This document shows, one piece after another, positions 16,148 to 25,709 of a stretch of 64,000 bases of DNA. The notes under the pieces were generated by a model. The model searched no databases and was not told the origin of the DNA. It saw nothing but the letters and a program-made list of their open reading frames with translations. The DNA is from Aquimarina sediminis. GTDB lineage: Bacteria; Bacteroidota; Bacteroidia; Flavobacteriales; Flavobacteriaceae. The stretch is taken from the NCBI RefSeq assembly GCF_002895435.1, contig NZ_POYJ01000013.1, forward strand, positions 1 to 64,000. Reading direction: 5' to 3'. The position numbers were made by a program, and so were the translations under genes. Every line of letters starts with the position of its first letter. Within the stretch, counting starts at the first letter, position 1.

Positions 16148-16879
16148 ATGAATCTTGTAATTGACGTAGGGAATACATACACAAAGATTGGGGTTTTCGA
16201 GCTGTCAAAAATTATATATCAAAATAGAATTGATCAAGATAATTTTAAAGAGGAGATAGAAAAAGTTAAAAAAGAGTATCCCTTGGTTGCAAATGCTATA
16301 ATTTCTTCGGTATCATATTTGAATGATGAGTTTGTTCAATACGTTAAAATCAATTTTAATACACTTGTATTGGATCATCTGGTAAAAATGCCATTTAAGA
16401 ATTTATATGAAACACCAGAAACACTTGGAATTGATAGATTGGCGCTAGTTGCTGGAGCAGTAAATCAGTTCTCAAACAAAGATGTTTTGATTATAGATGC
16501 TGGAACCTGTGTGACCTATGATTTTAAAAATAAAGAAGAAGAGTATCTTGGAGGGGCAATATCACCAGGAATACGATTAAGATATCAAAGTTTGCACGAT
16601 TTCACAGCAAAACTACCTCTATTACAGTTAACAACCCCAAGAAATCATGTAGGAAAAACAACAAAAGACGCCATACATTCGGGTGTAGTTTTTGGAATTT
16701 TGCATGAAATTAATGGAGTAATTGAAGAATATTGCAACATTTACCCTGATTTAACAGTTATTTTAACCGGTGGAGATGCACATTTTTTGTCTAAAAGATT
16801 AAAAAATGGCATATTTGCGACTTCTAATTTTTTGTTGGAGGGATTAAACTACATTTTAGCTTTTAATAATAATAAATGA
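16148..16879 (+). CDS. coaX: Type III pantothenate kinase
   Basis: The product is 243 aa and catalyses ATP-dependent phosphorylation of pantothenate, the first step of coenzyme A synthesis. The actin-like fold motifs are present: the phosphate loop DVGNTYTKIG (D6-G8-N9-T10), LGIDRLA with the catalytic-region Asp, and DAGTC in the second phosphate motif. The length fits CoaX. Its stop overlaps the next start by 4 bp, so it is cotranscribed with the outer-membrane protein gene downstream. Confidence 0.95.
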   Translation: MNLVIDVGNTYTKIGVFELSKIIYQNRIDQDNFKEEIEKVKKEYPLVANAIISSVSYLNDEFVQYVKINFNTLVLDHLVKMPFKNLYETPETLGIDRLALVAGAVNQFSNKDVLIIDAGTCVTYDFKNKEEEYLGGAISPGIRLRYQSLHDFTAKLPLLQLTTPRNHVGKTTKDAIHSGVVFGILHEINGVIEEYCNIYPDLTVILTGGDAHFLSKRLKNGIFATSNFLLEGLNYILAFNNNK

Positions 16880-18120
16880 TAAAAAAGATTTTAGTGATCA
16901 TATTGGCACATTTTGCCATTACATCTTACGCTCAGGAAGGGACTTCTTCTCCTTATTCATTTTATGGAATAGGAATACCGAAGTTTAAAGGAACGGTAGA
17001 AAATAGATCGATGGGGGGATTGAGTGTGATTTCAGATAGTATTCATTTGAATCTTCAAAATCCTGCAGCTTATGGTGAGCTTGCTCTTACGGCTTATACC
17101 GTAGGTACATCGTATCGCAATTTTAAAATTAGTAATGCAAATGAATCATCATCTGGTGATAATGCTTCATTAGATTATTTAGCAGTAGGTATTCCGGCAG
17201 GTAAGTTTGGCTTTGGCTTTGGGATTATTCCTCTTACCTCTGTAGGGTATGAGCTTAATAGTATAGATGCTGATGGAAGAGAACTCCGATTTGATGGTAG
17301 TGGAGGATTAAATAAGGTTTTTCTGGCGGCAGGAGTTAAACTTAACAAGAATCTGAGTATAGGTTTGGATTTAAATTATAACTTTGGAAACATTGAGAAT
17401 AAAACAATATTAAGAAGACCTGATGTTCAGTTCGATACTAGAGAAGTCACTAGTTCGGATTTATCATCTTTTAGTATGTCTTTTGGTGTGAATTTTAAAA
17501 CTATGATTTCAGAAAGTTTGGAGTTGTCTGCTTCTGTTGTATCAAAACCTTCTTTCGGATTAGAAACAGATAGTACTAGAGAACTTGCAACTGTAGTGAT
17601 AAGCGATAGTGGGCAAGAAGCAGTGATTGAAAGACAAGATGTGAAGGTAGAAGATCAGGAAATAGATCTTCCGGCAGAATTTAAGTTCGGAACAGGAATT
17701 GGTAAACCTAGAAAATGGTTTGTAGGTGGGGAGTATGTATATATGGATTCTGGAAAATTTATCAATATAATATCTACACAGGATGATGTTAAATACGAAG
17801 AAGGTTCAAAATATAAACTAGGAGGGTATTATATTCCTAAATATAATTCCCTAACAAGCTATTTTAGTAGAGTGGTGTATAGAGCTGGATTTCGCTATGA
17901 AGAGACTGGTTTAAACGTTAATGGTAATTCGATTGATGAGTTTGGCATGTCTTTTGGAGTAGGATTACCAGTTGGAAGATTATTCTCTAATGCTAATATA
18001 GGTTTTGAGTATGGTCAACGAGGAACAACGGATTTTGGGTTAGTTAAAGAAGAATTCTTTAATGTGTCAGTGAGTTTATCATTAAATGATAAATGGTTTA
18101 GAAAAATAAAATTTAATTAA
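16876..18120 (+). CDS. Outer-membrane beta-barrel protein
   Basis: The product is 414 aa. A signal peptide covers residues 1-20 (TSYAQ). The mature part begins with SPYSFYGIG and GGLSV...NLQNPAAYG, then alternating aromatic/hydrophobic strands, resembling FadL/OmpP1-like outer-membrane proteins of Bacteroidota. The substrate is unknown. It overlaps coaX by 4 bp and is followed by a TPR protein and lptC, so the run is enriched for envelope functions. Confidence 0.75.
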   Translation: MIKKILVIILAHFAITSYAQEGTSSPYSFYGIGIPKFKGTVENRSMGGLSVISDSIHLNLQNPAAYGELALTAYTVGTSYRNFKISNANESSSGDNASLDYLAVGIPAGKFGFGFGIIPLTSVGYELNSIDADGRELRFDGSGGLNKVFLAAGVKLNKNLSIGLDLNYNFGNIENKTILRRPDVQFDTREVTSSDLSSFSMSFGVNFKTMISESLELSASVVSKPSFGLETDSTRELATVVISDSGQEAVIERQDVKVEDQEIDLPAEFKFGTGIGKPRKWFVGGEYVYMDSGKFINIISTQDDVKYEEGSKYKLGGYYIPKYNSLTSYFSRVVYRAGFRYEETGLNVNGNSIDEFGMSFGVGLPVGRLFSNANIGFEYGQRGTTDFGLVKEEFFNVSVSLSLNDKWFRKIKFN

Positions 18121-18140
18121 ATACAATAATTACTACAGCT

Positions 18141-19511
18141 ATGAATACTAAAGTTTTATTTACGATAGCAACAGGGTTGGTTTTAAGTACTACAAACATT
18201 AGTGCTCAGGCTACAGATTGCGCAACTACGGCTTCTATTGCTTATGAGCACGCTAAAGTAAAAAATTATGCCTCTGCAGAAGAGCCATTATGGAAAGTAA
18301 GAAAAGAATGTCCTACATATAGTGTGGCAACATATCAGTTTGGGCAAAAATTATTAGTGGATAAATATAAAAAGGCAACAGGAGCAGCTAAAGTAGCTCT
18401 GGCAAATGATATAATTACCTTGTGGAAAGAGCGTTTTCAATATTTTCCAGGTAAAACAAAATTAGGAGATATGCATTCTGATATAGGTCAGCTAATGTAT
18501 GATAATAAAATAGGCAACTTAGAAAGTCAGTTTGCAGAATTTGACAAAGCTTATACAGAAGATAAAGGTAATTTTAAAAGACCAAAGAAATTATATACTT
18601 ACTTTTCTCTTTTTGTAGACTTGCATGGAGAAGGTAAAAAAGAACTTCAAGGAGTTTTTGATCTATATGATGATATTACTGAGAAGATCGAAAATGAAGA
18701 GAGTAGATTGGCAAAGAAGATTGCAACTCTTACTGAAAAGGAAGAAGCAGGAACTGTCTTAACGTCTAAAGAGAAAAGAAAGCTTAAGAACTCTGGTATA
18801 AATTTAACTGCTTTTAGTAAAGTAAAAGCTGGTATTAATCAGAAACTAGGAGAACTTGCTGATTGTAAAAACTTGATTCCTTTATATAATGGGCAATTTG
18901 ATGCTAAAAAAGCAGATGTTGCTTGGTTAAAGAGCGCAGCAGGAAGAATGTCTTCAAAAGAATGTACAGATGATCCATTATTCTTTAAGTTAGTAGAGTC
19001 ATTACACAAGGCAGAGCCTTCTTCTAAGTCAGCTTATTATTTAGGGATCTTAGCATTAAAAGACAAAAAAACAACTACTGCACTTAAATATTTTAATCAA
19101 TCTGCAGAGTTAGAAACCAAAGCAAGTGATAAAGCTAAGGTGTATTTCAAGATTGGTGAAATAATGAAAAAACAAGGAAGTAAAGGGAAGGCTAGATCAT
19201 ATTACAGAAAAGCACTTGCTCAAAAACCATCAATGGGAGTTTGTTACCTAAGAATAGCATCAATGATAGCTAGTAGTGCGAATAGTTGTGGAGAGGATGT
19301 GTTTAGTAAAAGAGCAGTATATTGGTTGGCTGAGAATTATGCAAGAAGAGCAGGAAAAGTAGATCCTAGTTTACGATCAACAGCGTCTAAATTTGCAGCT
19401 AATTATAAAGCAAAAGCTCCTTCAAAGACAGATATTTTTAACAATCCAGGTAAAAAATCTGTAAGCATAGGATGTTGGATTGGTGAGACTGTTAGAGTGC
19501 CAAAACTATAA
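18141..19511 (+). CDS. Exported tetratricopeptide-repeat protein
   Basis: The product is 456 aa with a signal peptide at residues 1-23 (NISAQ). The middle is helical and Lys/Glu-rich. TPR-like units are visible at about 295-372 (YYLGILALKDKKTTTALKYF and VYFKIGEIMKKQGSKGKARS). It is a periplasmic scaffold candidate; partners are unknown. Its stop overlaps the lptC start, and a terminator-like hairpin lies 33 bp past its stop inside the lptC coding sequence. Confidence 0.75.
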   Translation: MNTKVLFTIATGLVLSTTNISAQATDCATTASIAYEHAKVKNYASAEEPLWKVRKECPTYSVATYQFGQKLLVDKYKKATGAAKVALANDIITLWKERFQYFPGKTKLGDMHSDIGQLMYDNKIGNLESQFAEFDKAYTEDKGNFKRPKKLYTYFSLFVDLHGEGKKELQGVFDLYDDITEKIENEESRLAKKIATLTEKEEAGTVLTSKEKRKLKNSGINLTAFSKVKAGINQKLGELADCKNLIPLYNGQFDAKKADVAWLKSAAGRMSSKECTDDPLFFKLVESLHKAEPSSKSAYYLGILALKDKKTTTALKYFNQSAELETKASDKAKVYFKIGEIMKKQGSKGKARSYYRKALAQKPSMGVCYLRIASMIASSANSCGEDVFSKRAVYWLAENYARRAGKVDPSLRSTASKFAANYKAKAPSKTDIFNNPGKKSVSIGCWIGETVRVPKL

Positions 19512-20071
19512 TGCAGAATAAAAAAAAACATAAAATATTAGTAAACATTGTCACGGCATTTGCTGTGACAATGTTTTTTTCATGCCAATCTGTAATAAAA
19601 AAGGATCAAGGATATTCAATTTCTGAGGACGCACCTATTGCAGAAGCCTATGAAATAAATCTAAAATACACAGATTCCGGAAGGCTCACGGCAGTGCTTA
19701 AAACACCAAAAGTATTGGATTTTTCAAACAAATCTTTCGCTTATCATGAGTTTCCAGAGGGGATCGTATTAGATATTATTGATAAAGAAGGAAAAGTAAG
19801 TGTAGTGACTTCTGACTACGCAATTTCTTATCAGAGTACGGGTATAATAGATATGAGAGGAAATGTGGATATTCAAACTGCAGATAGTACACATTTGCAG
19901 GCAAAGCAACTATATTGGGATCAGAAGATTAATTGGATATTTACAGATCAGCCCTATAAAAGTTATCTGCCTGATGGTACAATTAATGAAGCTGATGGTT
20001 TTGATGCTAATCAAGATTTTACTATCTTGAATTCACGAATTAATGACGGAGTAATGTTTATAGAGGAGTAA
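19511..20071 (+). CDS. lptC: LPS export ABC transporter periplasmic protein LptC
   Basis: The product is 186 aa. It has a lipoprotein-type signal with FFSC (C25). The LptC/OstA-like fold follows, with VTSDYAISYQSTGIIDMRGN and a WDQKINWIFTDQPYK segment typical of the family. LptC accepts lipopolysaccharide from LptFG and passes it to LptA. The start overlaps the stop of the TPR gene (TAATG). A strong terminator-like hairpin (19545-19580) sits within the signal-peptide codons. LptE is encoded elsewhere in this window (35747-36253). Confidence 0.88.
   Translation: MQNKKKHKILVNIVTAFAVTMFFSCQSVIKKDQGYSISEDAPIAEAYEINLKYTDSGRLTAVLKTPKVLDFSNKSFAYHEFPEGIVLDIIDKEGKVSVVTSDYAISYQSTGIIDMRGNVDIQTADSTHLQAKQLYWDQKINWIFTDQPYKSYLPDGTINEADGFDANQDFTILNSRINDGVMFIEE
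19545..19580 (+). terminator. Terminator-like hairpin inside the lptC 5' coding region
   Basis: ACATTGTCAC (19545-19554) pairs perfectly with GTGACAATGT (19565-19574), followed by a run of T (to 19580). It would end transcripts of the upstream TPR gene, or attenuate lptC, because it lies in the lptC signal-peptide codons. Confidence 0.6.
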
Positions 20072-20080
20072 TCCAGTACT

Positions 20081-20275
20081 ATGATGAAAGTATTTAGATT
20101 TTTTGAGTATGCCTATCTGGCTATAATGTGTTTTTTTATCTACGAAGCGTATATAGAGTGGGGAAAAGAAGGAGGAAGAAGTATGCTTTACCTGTTTTTT
20201 GCTGTAGTAGCTGTTTTTATGTTTTTCTTTAAAAGAAATTTCCGGAAACGTTTTGAAGCTAATAACAAAGACTAA
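20081..20275 (+). CDS. Small two-helix membrane protein (64 aa)
   Basis: There are two hydrophobic segments (about residues 9-24 and 35-50), with a basic C-terminus (FKRNFRKRF). No family is recognised. It sits 9 bp after lptC and 3 bp before the CNNM/CBS gene, so it is very likely translated from the same mRNA. Confidence 0.65.
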   Translation: MMKVFRFFEYAYLAIMCFFIYEAYIEWGKEGGRSMLYLFFAVVAVFMFFFKRNFRKRFEANNKD

Positions 20276-20278
20276 TTC

Positions 20279-21568
20279 ATGGAATTAGATGTCCTTGTTA
20301 TTATATTTTCCTTAATTCTTTCAGCCTTTTTTTCAGGAATGGAAATAGCCTATGTTTCTTCCAATAAAATCTATATTGAGATTGAGAAAAAACAAGGAGG
20401 ATTTATTTCTAATGTCCTTTCTCGATTAACAAAAAAACCTTCCAAATTCATAGCTACAATGCTTGTTGGTAATAATATAGCATTAGTGATTTATGGGTTT
20501 TATATGGGAGAGATGTTGATGAGGTTGTTTCAATCTTTAGTACCTACAGGTTTTGGGTTTTGGGATTACCTTTTTGCAGATCTAAACCTTTTAACGCAAA
20601 CCATTATCTCTACATTAGTTATTTTGATAACGGCAGAGTTTTTACCAAAGGTTTTTTTTCAAATTTATTCTAATATATTACTTAAGGCGTTTTCTTTTCC
20701 GGCGTATGTCTTCTATATTCTGTTTTCACCCATTTCCTCATTTGTAATATGGGTGTCAGATTTTGTGCTAAAAAAATTCTTAAAAACAGATGGTGACCAA
20801 ATTCAACTAGCATTTAGCAAAACAGAACTTGGCGATTATATTAGTGAACAAATGGAGACCGTTGAAGAAGACGATGAAATTGATAGCGAAATTCAGATTT
20901 TTCAAAATGCTTTGGACTTTTCGGATGTAAAATCACGTGAAGTAATGATTCCCAGAACAGAGATAGTAGGTGTAGAAAAATCGCAATCTATAGAAGAAGT
21001 AAGTAAACTGTTTATAGACACAGGGTTGTCTAAAATTATAGTTTATAATAATACTGTTGATGATATTATAGGGTATGTGCATTCCTTTGAATTATTCAAA
21101 AAACCTAAATCCCTAAGAGCAATTCTTCTTCCTGTAATTTTTGTTCCAGAAACCATGTTTGTAAAAGATGTGCTTAATCAATTAACCAAAAAGCGTAAAA
21201 GTATTGCAGTGGTTATCGATGAATATGGCGGCACTAGTGGGATTATAACCGTAGAGGATATTGTAGAGGAGCTTTTTGGTGAAATTGAAGATGAACACGA
21301 TTCTGGAGCCCTTATGGAAGAACAACTATCAGAAAATCAATATCGATTTTCTGCTCGAATAGAGGTAGATCATATTAATGAATCATACAAACTGGATCTT
21401 CCTGAAGATGAAACATACGAAACTCTGGGAGGGATGATAGTAAATCATACAGAAGAAATCCCAAAAGAAGGAGATGAAGTAGTGATAGATTCTTTTAAGA
21501 TTAAAATTATAGAGACTTCTAATACTAAAATCGAAATTATCGAACTTCATGTGCTTTCGGAAAGTTGA
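20279..21568 (+). CDS. CNNM/CBS-domain membrane protein (HlyC/CorC family)
   Basis: The product is 429 aa. Residues 1-170 form a DUF21/CNNM membrane domain with several helices. Residues about 205-330 form a CBS pair (EVMIPRTEIVGVE, VVIDEYGGTSGIITVEDIV). Residues about 345-425 form the CorC/HlyC transporter-associated domain. The family is linked to magnesium or cobalt resistance and efflux; the old hemolysin name is not supported functionally. GldE belongs to the same superfamily, but the gldD neighbour expected for GldE is absent. Confidence 0.88.
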   Translation: MELDVLVIIFSLILSAFFSGMEIAYVSSNKIYIEIEKKQGGFISNVLSRLTKKPSKFIATMLVGNNIALVIYGFYMGEMLMRLFQSLVPTGFGFWDYLFADLNLLTQTIISTLVILITAEFLPKVFFQIYSNILLKAFSFPAYVFYILFSPISSFVIWVSDFVLKKFLKTDGDQIQLAFSKTELGDYISEQMETVEEDDEIDSEIQIFQNALDFSDVKSREVMIPRTEIVGVEKSQSIEEVSKLFIDTGLSKIIVYNNTVDDIIGYVHSFELFKKPKSLRAILLPVIFVPETMFVKDVLNQLTKKRKSIAVVIDEYGGTSGIITVEDIVEELFGEIEDEHDSGALMEEQLSENQYRFSARIEVDHINESYKLDLPEDETYETLGGMIVNHTEEIPKEGDEVVIDSFKIKIIETSNTKIEIIELHVLSES

Positions 21569-21575
21569 TTAAATC

Positions 21576-22283
21576 ATGCTCAAAATGAATAAAAAAATAC
21601 TTAATTCTGGAGTTGTAGTGTTTGTTTTGATTTATGTTGTTATTGTGGCTTGTGATATGGTTTGTAGTAGTAATGAACTGTATGCGCATTTAAGATATTA
21701 TACAAAACCTTCAATTCTGGGGGCATTGATTACCTTTTTTTTGCTACAGAGAAAAGGGCTAAATGTGTTGACCTTTAGATTAATGATTTTAGCATTGATA
21801 TTTTCTTTGGCTGGGGATATTCTGCTATTATTTGTTGATCGATCTCAATTTTTTTTCATCGCAGGTCTGATTATGTTTTTGTTGGCTCACGTGATGTATA
21901 TTTTGATTTTCCTTAGAAAACGAGATAATAAAAAGAAAGTAGGCTTCTTTCTTTTGTTAACTGTTCTTTATGGGATGAGTCTGCTTTATTTGTTATATCC
22001 TGGTCTTGGGAATATGCTAATTCCAGTAATAATGTATATGGTTGTAATCTTATTAATGTCTAATACAGCATATTTTAGAGGAAGGGATGTTTCTCGAGTA
22101 AGTTATCTTTTGGTCTTTCTGGGATCATTGTTTTTTATGTTGTCTGATAGTCTTTTGGCTTTTGCTATGTTTTATAAACCTATACCCTTAGAGAATGTAT
22201 GGATCATGGTTACCTATGCATCGGCACAGTTTTTAATAGTGTATGGAGTTTTGGAACAAAAAAATAATACTTTATTAAAGTAA
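21576..22283 (+). CDS. YhhN-family lysoplasmalogenase-like membrane protein
   Basis: The product is 235 aa with about seven or eight transmembrane helices. YTKPSILGALITFFL near the N-terminus and FSLAGDILLLF are typical YhhN motifs. Characterised relatives cleave lysoplasmalogens. The start ATG lies 7 bp after the CNNM/CBS gene, and an in-frame ATG at codon 4 is an alternative. Confidence 0.82.
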   Translation: MLKMNKKILNSGVVVFVLIYVVIVACDMVCSSNELYAHLRYYTKPSILGALITFFLLQRKGLNVLTFRLMILALIFSLAGDILLLFVDRSQFFFIAGLIMFLLAHVMYILIFLRKRDNKKKVGFFLLLTVLYGMSLLYLLYPGLGNMLIPVIMYMVVILLMSNTAYFRGRDVSRVSYLLVFLGSLFFMLSDSLLAFAMFYKPIPLENVWIMVTYASAQFLIVYGVLEQKNNTLLK

Positions 22284-22362
22284 AATAAGTAAGTAAAAAC
22301 CAGATTATTCTTTGTGAATTGCAAGAAGCAATAAAACTTCATAAGACTTTCAGATTTTTTAA

Positions 22363-22393
22363 TTGGTATTATTACAATAAAATAGTACTTTCG
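22363..22393 (+). promoter_or_regulatory. Promoter TTG-N20-TACTTTCG before the PpiD-like gene
   Basis: TTG at 22363-22365 and TACTTTCG at 22386-22393 (one mismatch to TAnnTTTG) are separated by 20 bp. The start codon is 33 bp downstream. Confidence 0.5.
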
Positions 22394-22425
22394 CCCACTA
22401 TATTTTGAATAAATTATAACATATC

Positions 22426-24546
22426 ATGGCAGTTTTAAATAAAATCAGACAACGTTCGGTTTTTCTAATTGTAATTATTGCATTAGCACTTTTCTCTTTT
22501 GTATTGGCAGATTTAATCCGTAATGGAGGAGCTATTTCACAAAAAGCAGAAAATACGATCGCTACGATAAATGGAAAAGAGATTGATAGAACTGACTTTG
22601 CTAGAAAAGTGGAGTTAGCATCAAGAAGCTTTGGAGGAGGGGCTTCTAGTATTCAAGCAGTGAATTATGTATGGAATCAGGAGCTAAGAGAGACTGTTTT
22701 TGAAGAGCAATTCGAGGAGCTTGATATTAGAGTTGGAGAAGATCAGGTAAATGAGTTGCTTGAAGAATCATTGGCAAATAATCCTACTTTTCAAAATGAA
22801 GCTGGGGTTTTTGATAAAGCTAAGATGCAGGAGTATGTTGCAAATGTAAAAGCTACTTCACCACAAGCATACCAACAATGGTTGGATTTTGAAGCATCTG
22901 TGAGCAAAGGAGCTAGAGAGCAGACGTATTTAAACATGATCAAAGCAGGTGTAGGATCTACATTAAAAGAAGGAGAATTAGTATATAAAATGGAAAATGA
23001 CAATGTAGATATTAAATATGTACAATTGCCTTTTTCAGGGATCGAAGATGCTGAAGTAAATGTAACTGATACTGAAATCCAGGCTTATATTAAAGAAAAC
23101 GCTGATCAATACCAGTCAGAAGCAACTAGAAATATTCAGTATGTATTATTTAATGAGATTGCAAGTGAAGAGGATGTTAGCCAAGTAAAAACAGATGTGG
23201 CTGCGTTGTTAAATGACAGAGTAGAGTTTAATAAAGCAACCGAAACAAATGATTCTGTAGTAGGGTTTAAAAACACAAAGAATGCAGAAGAGTTTGTAAA
23301 TCAAAATTCTGCAATAAAATTTGATGATAGTTTTAAATTTAAAAAAGACTTACCAAGTACTGTAGCTGATACGCTTTATAATATTGAGATTGGTGGTGTG
23401 TATGGGCCATATAAAGATGGTGATTTTATAAAAATATCAAAGGTAATTGCTCAAAAACAGATGGCAGACTCTGTTAAAGCGAATCATATTTTAGTTTCCT
23501 GGGAAGGATTAGGTACTGCAGGTGATACAAAACGTACTAAAGAAGATGCGAAAAAGTTGGCAGATAGTATTATTGCATTGACTAGAGCAGATAAAACGAG
23601 ATTCTCTGATCTTGCAGCAGAGTTTTCTGCAGATAATTCTAATAAGGACAAAGGAGGAGATCTAGGTTATTTTACACCGGGAAGAATGGTTCCTGCTTTT
23701 AACGATTACTGTTTCGAGAATAAAGTTGGAGATCAAGGAATTGTTGAAACACAATTTGGGTATCATGTAATAAGTATCGAGGATCAAAAAAATGAGCAAA
23801 AAGCTATAAAAGTGGCTACTGTAGCTCAGAAAATTGAGCCAAGTGAAAAAACAATTAATGCTATTTTTACAGAAACGACCAAATTCCAGATTTCTGCGAA
23901 AGACAAAGATTTCGAAGAAGTTTCTAAAGAGGCTGAATTAGCAGTTCGACCTGTAAATAGTATCAAAGAACTTGATGAAACGATTCCTGGATTAGGAGCT
24001 AGAAGAGCGATTGTACAGTGGGCTTTTAATGAAGAGTCTAAAATAGGAGAGATAAAGCGTTTTGATATCCCAGAGGGATATGCAGTGGTGCAATTAACAG
24101 CAAAGGCAAATAAAGGATTAATGAATGTTGAAGATGCAAGCCTTACTATAAAGCCAATATTGATAAAAGAAAAGAAAGCAGAAATATTAAAAAATAAGAT
24201 TTCTGGTAGCACACTTGATGCTATTGCTCAAAAACAAGGGCAGACTGTTAAGGTTGCTTCTGCAGTAAATATGAAAACACCAACAATTAGTGGTGCAGGA
24301 ACAGAACCAAAAGTGGTTGGAGCTGCTTTTGCTTTAGAATTAGGCAAGATATCAGCTCCTATTATCGGTAATAATGGGGTGTATGTTGTAGAGGTTACAA
24401 AGAAAACACCAGCCAGTGGTTTGGATACTTATATGAGTTATGCATCTCAGGTAGCTAAAACACAAGCAGGAGCGGTAAATACAAAAGTGTTTGAAGCACT
24501 TAAAGAAGCAGCAGAAATTGAAGATAAAAGATCTAAATTTTACTAA
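22426..24546 (+). CDS. SurA/PpiD-type periplasmic peptidyl-prolyl isomerase
   Basis: The product is 706 aa. It has one N-terminal membrane anchor (FLIVIIALALFSFVLADLI, about residues 12-30) and a SurA-N-like chaperone region. A parvulin (PPIC) domain at about 350-450 contains KANHILVSW and GGDLGYFTPGRMVPAF, and a long C-terminal part follows. The topology matches PpiD, a folding factor at the periplasmic exit of the Sec translocon. It has its own promoter and a strong terminator. Confidence 0.9.
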   Translation: MAVLNKIRQRSVFLIVIIALALFSFVLADLIRNGGAISQKAENTIATINGKEIDRTDFARKVELASRSFGGGASSIQAVNYVWNQELRETVFEEQFEELDIRVGEDQVNELLEESLANNPTFQNEAGVFDKAKMQEYVANVKATSPQAYQQWLDFEASVSKGAREQTYLNMIKAGVGSTLKEGELVYKMENDNVDIKYVQLPFSGIEDAEVNVTDTEIQAYIKENADQYQSEATRNIQYVLFNEIASEEDVSQVKTDVAALLNDRVEFNKATETNDSVVGFKNTKNAEEFVNQNSAIKFDDSFKFKKDLPSTVADTLYNIEIGGVYGPYKDGDFIKISKVIAQKQMADSVKANHILVSWEGLGTAGDTKRTKEDAKKLADSIIALTRADKTRFSDLAAEFSADNSNKDKGGDLGYFTPGRMVPAFNDYCFENKVGDQGIVETQFGYHVISIEDQKNEQKAIKVATVAQKIEPSEKTINAIFTETTKFQISAKDKDFEEVSKEAELAVRPVNSIKELDETIPGLGARRAIVQWAFNEESKIGEIKRFDIPEGYAVVQLTAKANKGLMNVEDASLTIKPILIKEKKAEILKNKISGSTLDAIAQKQGQTVKVASAVNMKTPTISGAGTEPKVVGAAFALELGKISAPIIGNNGVYVVEVTKKTPASGLDTYMSYASQVAKTQAGAVNTKVFEALKEAAEIEDKRSKFY

Positions 24547-24574
24547 GATATAGTAGGTAATAGATAGTCTTATA

Positions 24575-24609
24575 AAAAAAATCCTGAAGATTATTCTTCA
24601 GGATTTTTT
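24575..24609. terminator. Bidirectional terminator between ppiD-like gene and galE
   Basis: AAAAAATCCTGAAGA pairs with TCTTCAGGATTTTTT around a TTAT loop. It has A/T tracts on both sides, so it can serve both convergent genes. Confidence 0.85.
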
Positions 24610-24652
24610 ATTTACGTATTGTTCTAAAAAATGATGCTTTTGTTGTGATAAG

Positions 24653-25669
24653 TTAGTTTCTAACTTTTTGTTCCCACTTCCAGGCAGAGCTTAAAGAGTC
24701 ATCAAGACTGCTACTTGCTTTCCATCCTAATTCGTTATTGGCTTTAGAAGTATCGGCAAAAGCTGCAGTGATATCTCCCTCTCTTCTGTCAACAATTTTG
24801 TAATTTAATTTTTGATTAGAAACTTTTTCAAACGATTGTATAACTTCTAGAACAGAGCTTCCTGTTCCTGTGCCTACATTAAATACTTCGTAGTTTGTAC
24901 TATTTTTGTTCTCTAATAATCGTTGTAAAGCCACTACATGAGCTTTTGCTAGGTCAACGACATGTATGTAGTCTCTAATGCAAGTTCCGTCTGCCGTGGG
25001 GTAGTCATCGCCAAACACAGATAATTGTTCCCTTAGTCCGATTGCAGTCTGAGTGATAAAAGGCACTAGGTTTTGAGGAACCCCAATTGGGAGTTCTCCT
25101 ATTTCTGCAGATGGGTGCGCTCCTATAGGGTTAAAATACCTAAGTGCTATAGCTTTTAAGCCTAGAGAAACTTTACAAGAGTCTCTTATGATTTCTTCTC
25201 CAATTTGTTTTGTGTTGCCATAAGGAGATTCTGCTACTTTAACAGGAGCATTTTCTGTAATAGGTAATTCGTCTGCCTGACCATATACAGTACATGAAGA
25301 GCTAAAAATAAAATTAGCAGAGGCTTTGTCGGTTAATTGTTGTAAAATGTATACAAGTGTAGAGAGATTGTTTTCATAGTATAGTAAAGGTTTTTCTACA
25401 CTTTCTCCCACCGCTTTTGAAGCTGCAAAATGAATAACACCTTCGATGTCATTATGACGAGTAAAAAAATCCTGAACTTTCTCTTTTTCTCTAAGGTCAA
25501 ATTGCTCAAAAATAGGTTGTTTTCCTGTTACGGTTGTTATACCTTTAATAACATCTGGAGATGAGTTAGAGCAATTGTCTACAATTACTACTTCATACCC
25601 TTTGTTTTGTAATTCTACAACGGTGTGAGAACCAATAAATCCCAATCCTCCGGTGACTAAGATTTTCAT
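24653..25669 (-). CDS. galE: UDP-glucose 4-epimerase
   Basis: The product is 338 aa, an extended short-chain dehydrogenase/reductase. It has the NAD-binding GGLGFIGSH (residues 7-15), DNCSNSS, the FSSSCTVYG substrate strand and catalytic Y150-x3-K154 (SPYGNTK). RDYIHVVDLA and NVGTGTGSSVLE are typical GalE segments. It interconverts UDP-glucose and UDP-galactose for sugar metabolism and surface polysaccharides. It is followed on the same strand by nothing closer than the terminator; the GAF gene lies 40 bp upstream and may share the transcript. Confidence 0.95.
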   Translation of the reverse strand: MKILVTGGLGFIGSHTVVELQNKGYEVVIVDNCSNSSPDVIKGITTVTGKQPIFEQFDLREKEKVQDFFTRHNDIEGVIHFAASKAVGESVEKPLLYYENNLSTLVYILQQLTDKASANFIFSSSCTVYGQADELPITENAPVKVAESPYGNTKQIGEEIIRDSCKVSLGLKAIALRYFNPIGAHPSAEIGELPIGVPQNLVPFITQTAIGLREQLSVFGDDYPTADGTCIRDYIHVVDLAKAHVVALQRLLENKNSTNYEVFNVGTGTGSSVLEVIQSFEKVSNQKLNYKIVDRREGDITAAFADTSKANNELGWKASSSLDDSLSSAWKWEQKVRN

Positions 25670-25709
25670 ATGTAAGATGATTTAATATTAACTAACGAAG
25701 GAACGATAT

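Noticed and set aside
20279..21568. Assignment as GldE
   Set aside because: Same superfamily, but the neighbour gldD is missing and the context is lptC/YhhN, so only the CNNM/CBS family is called.
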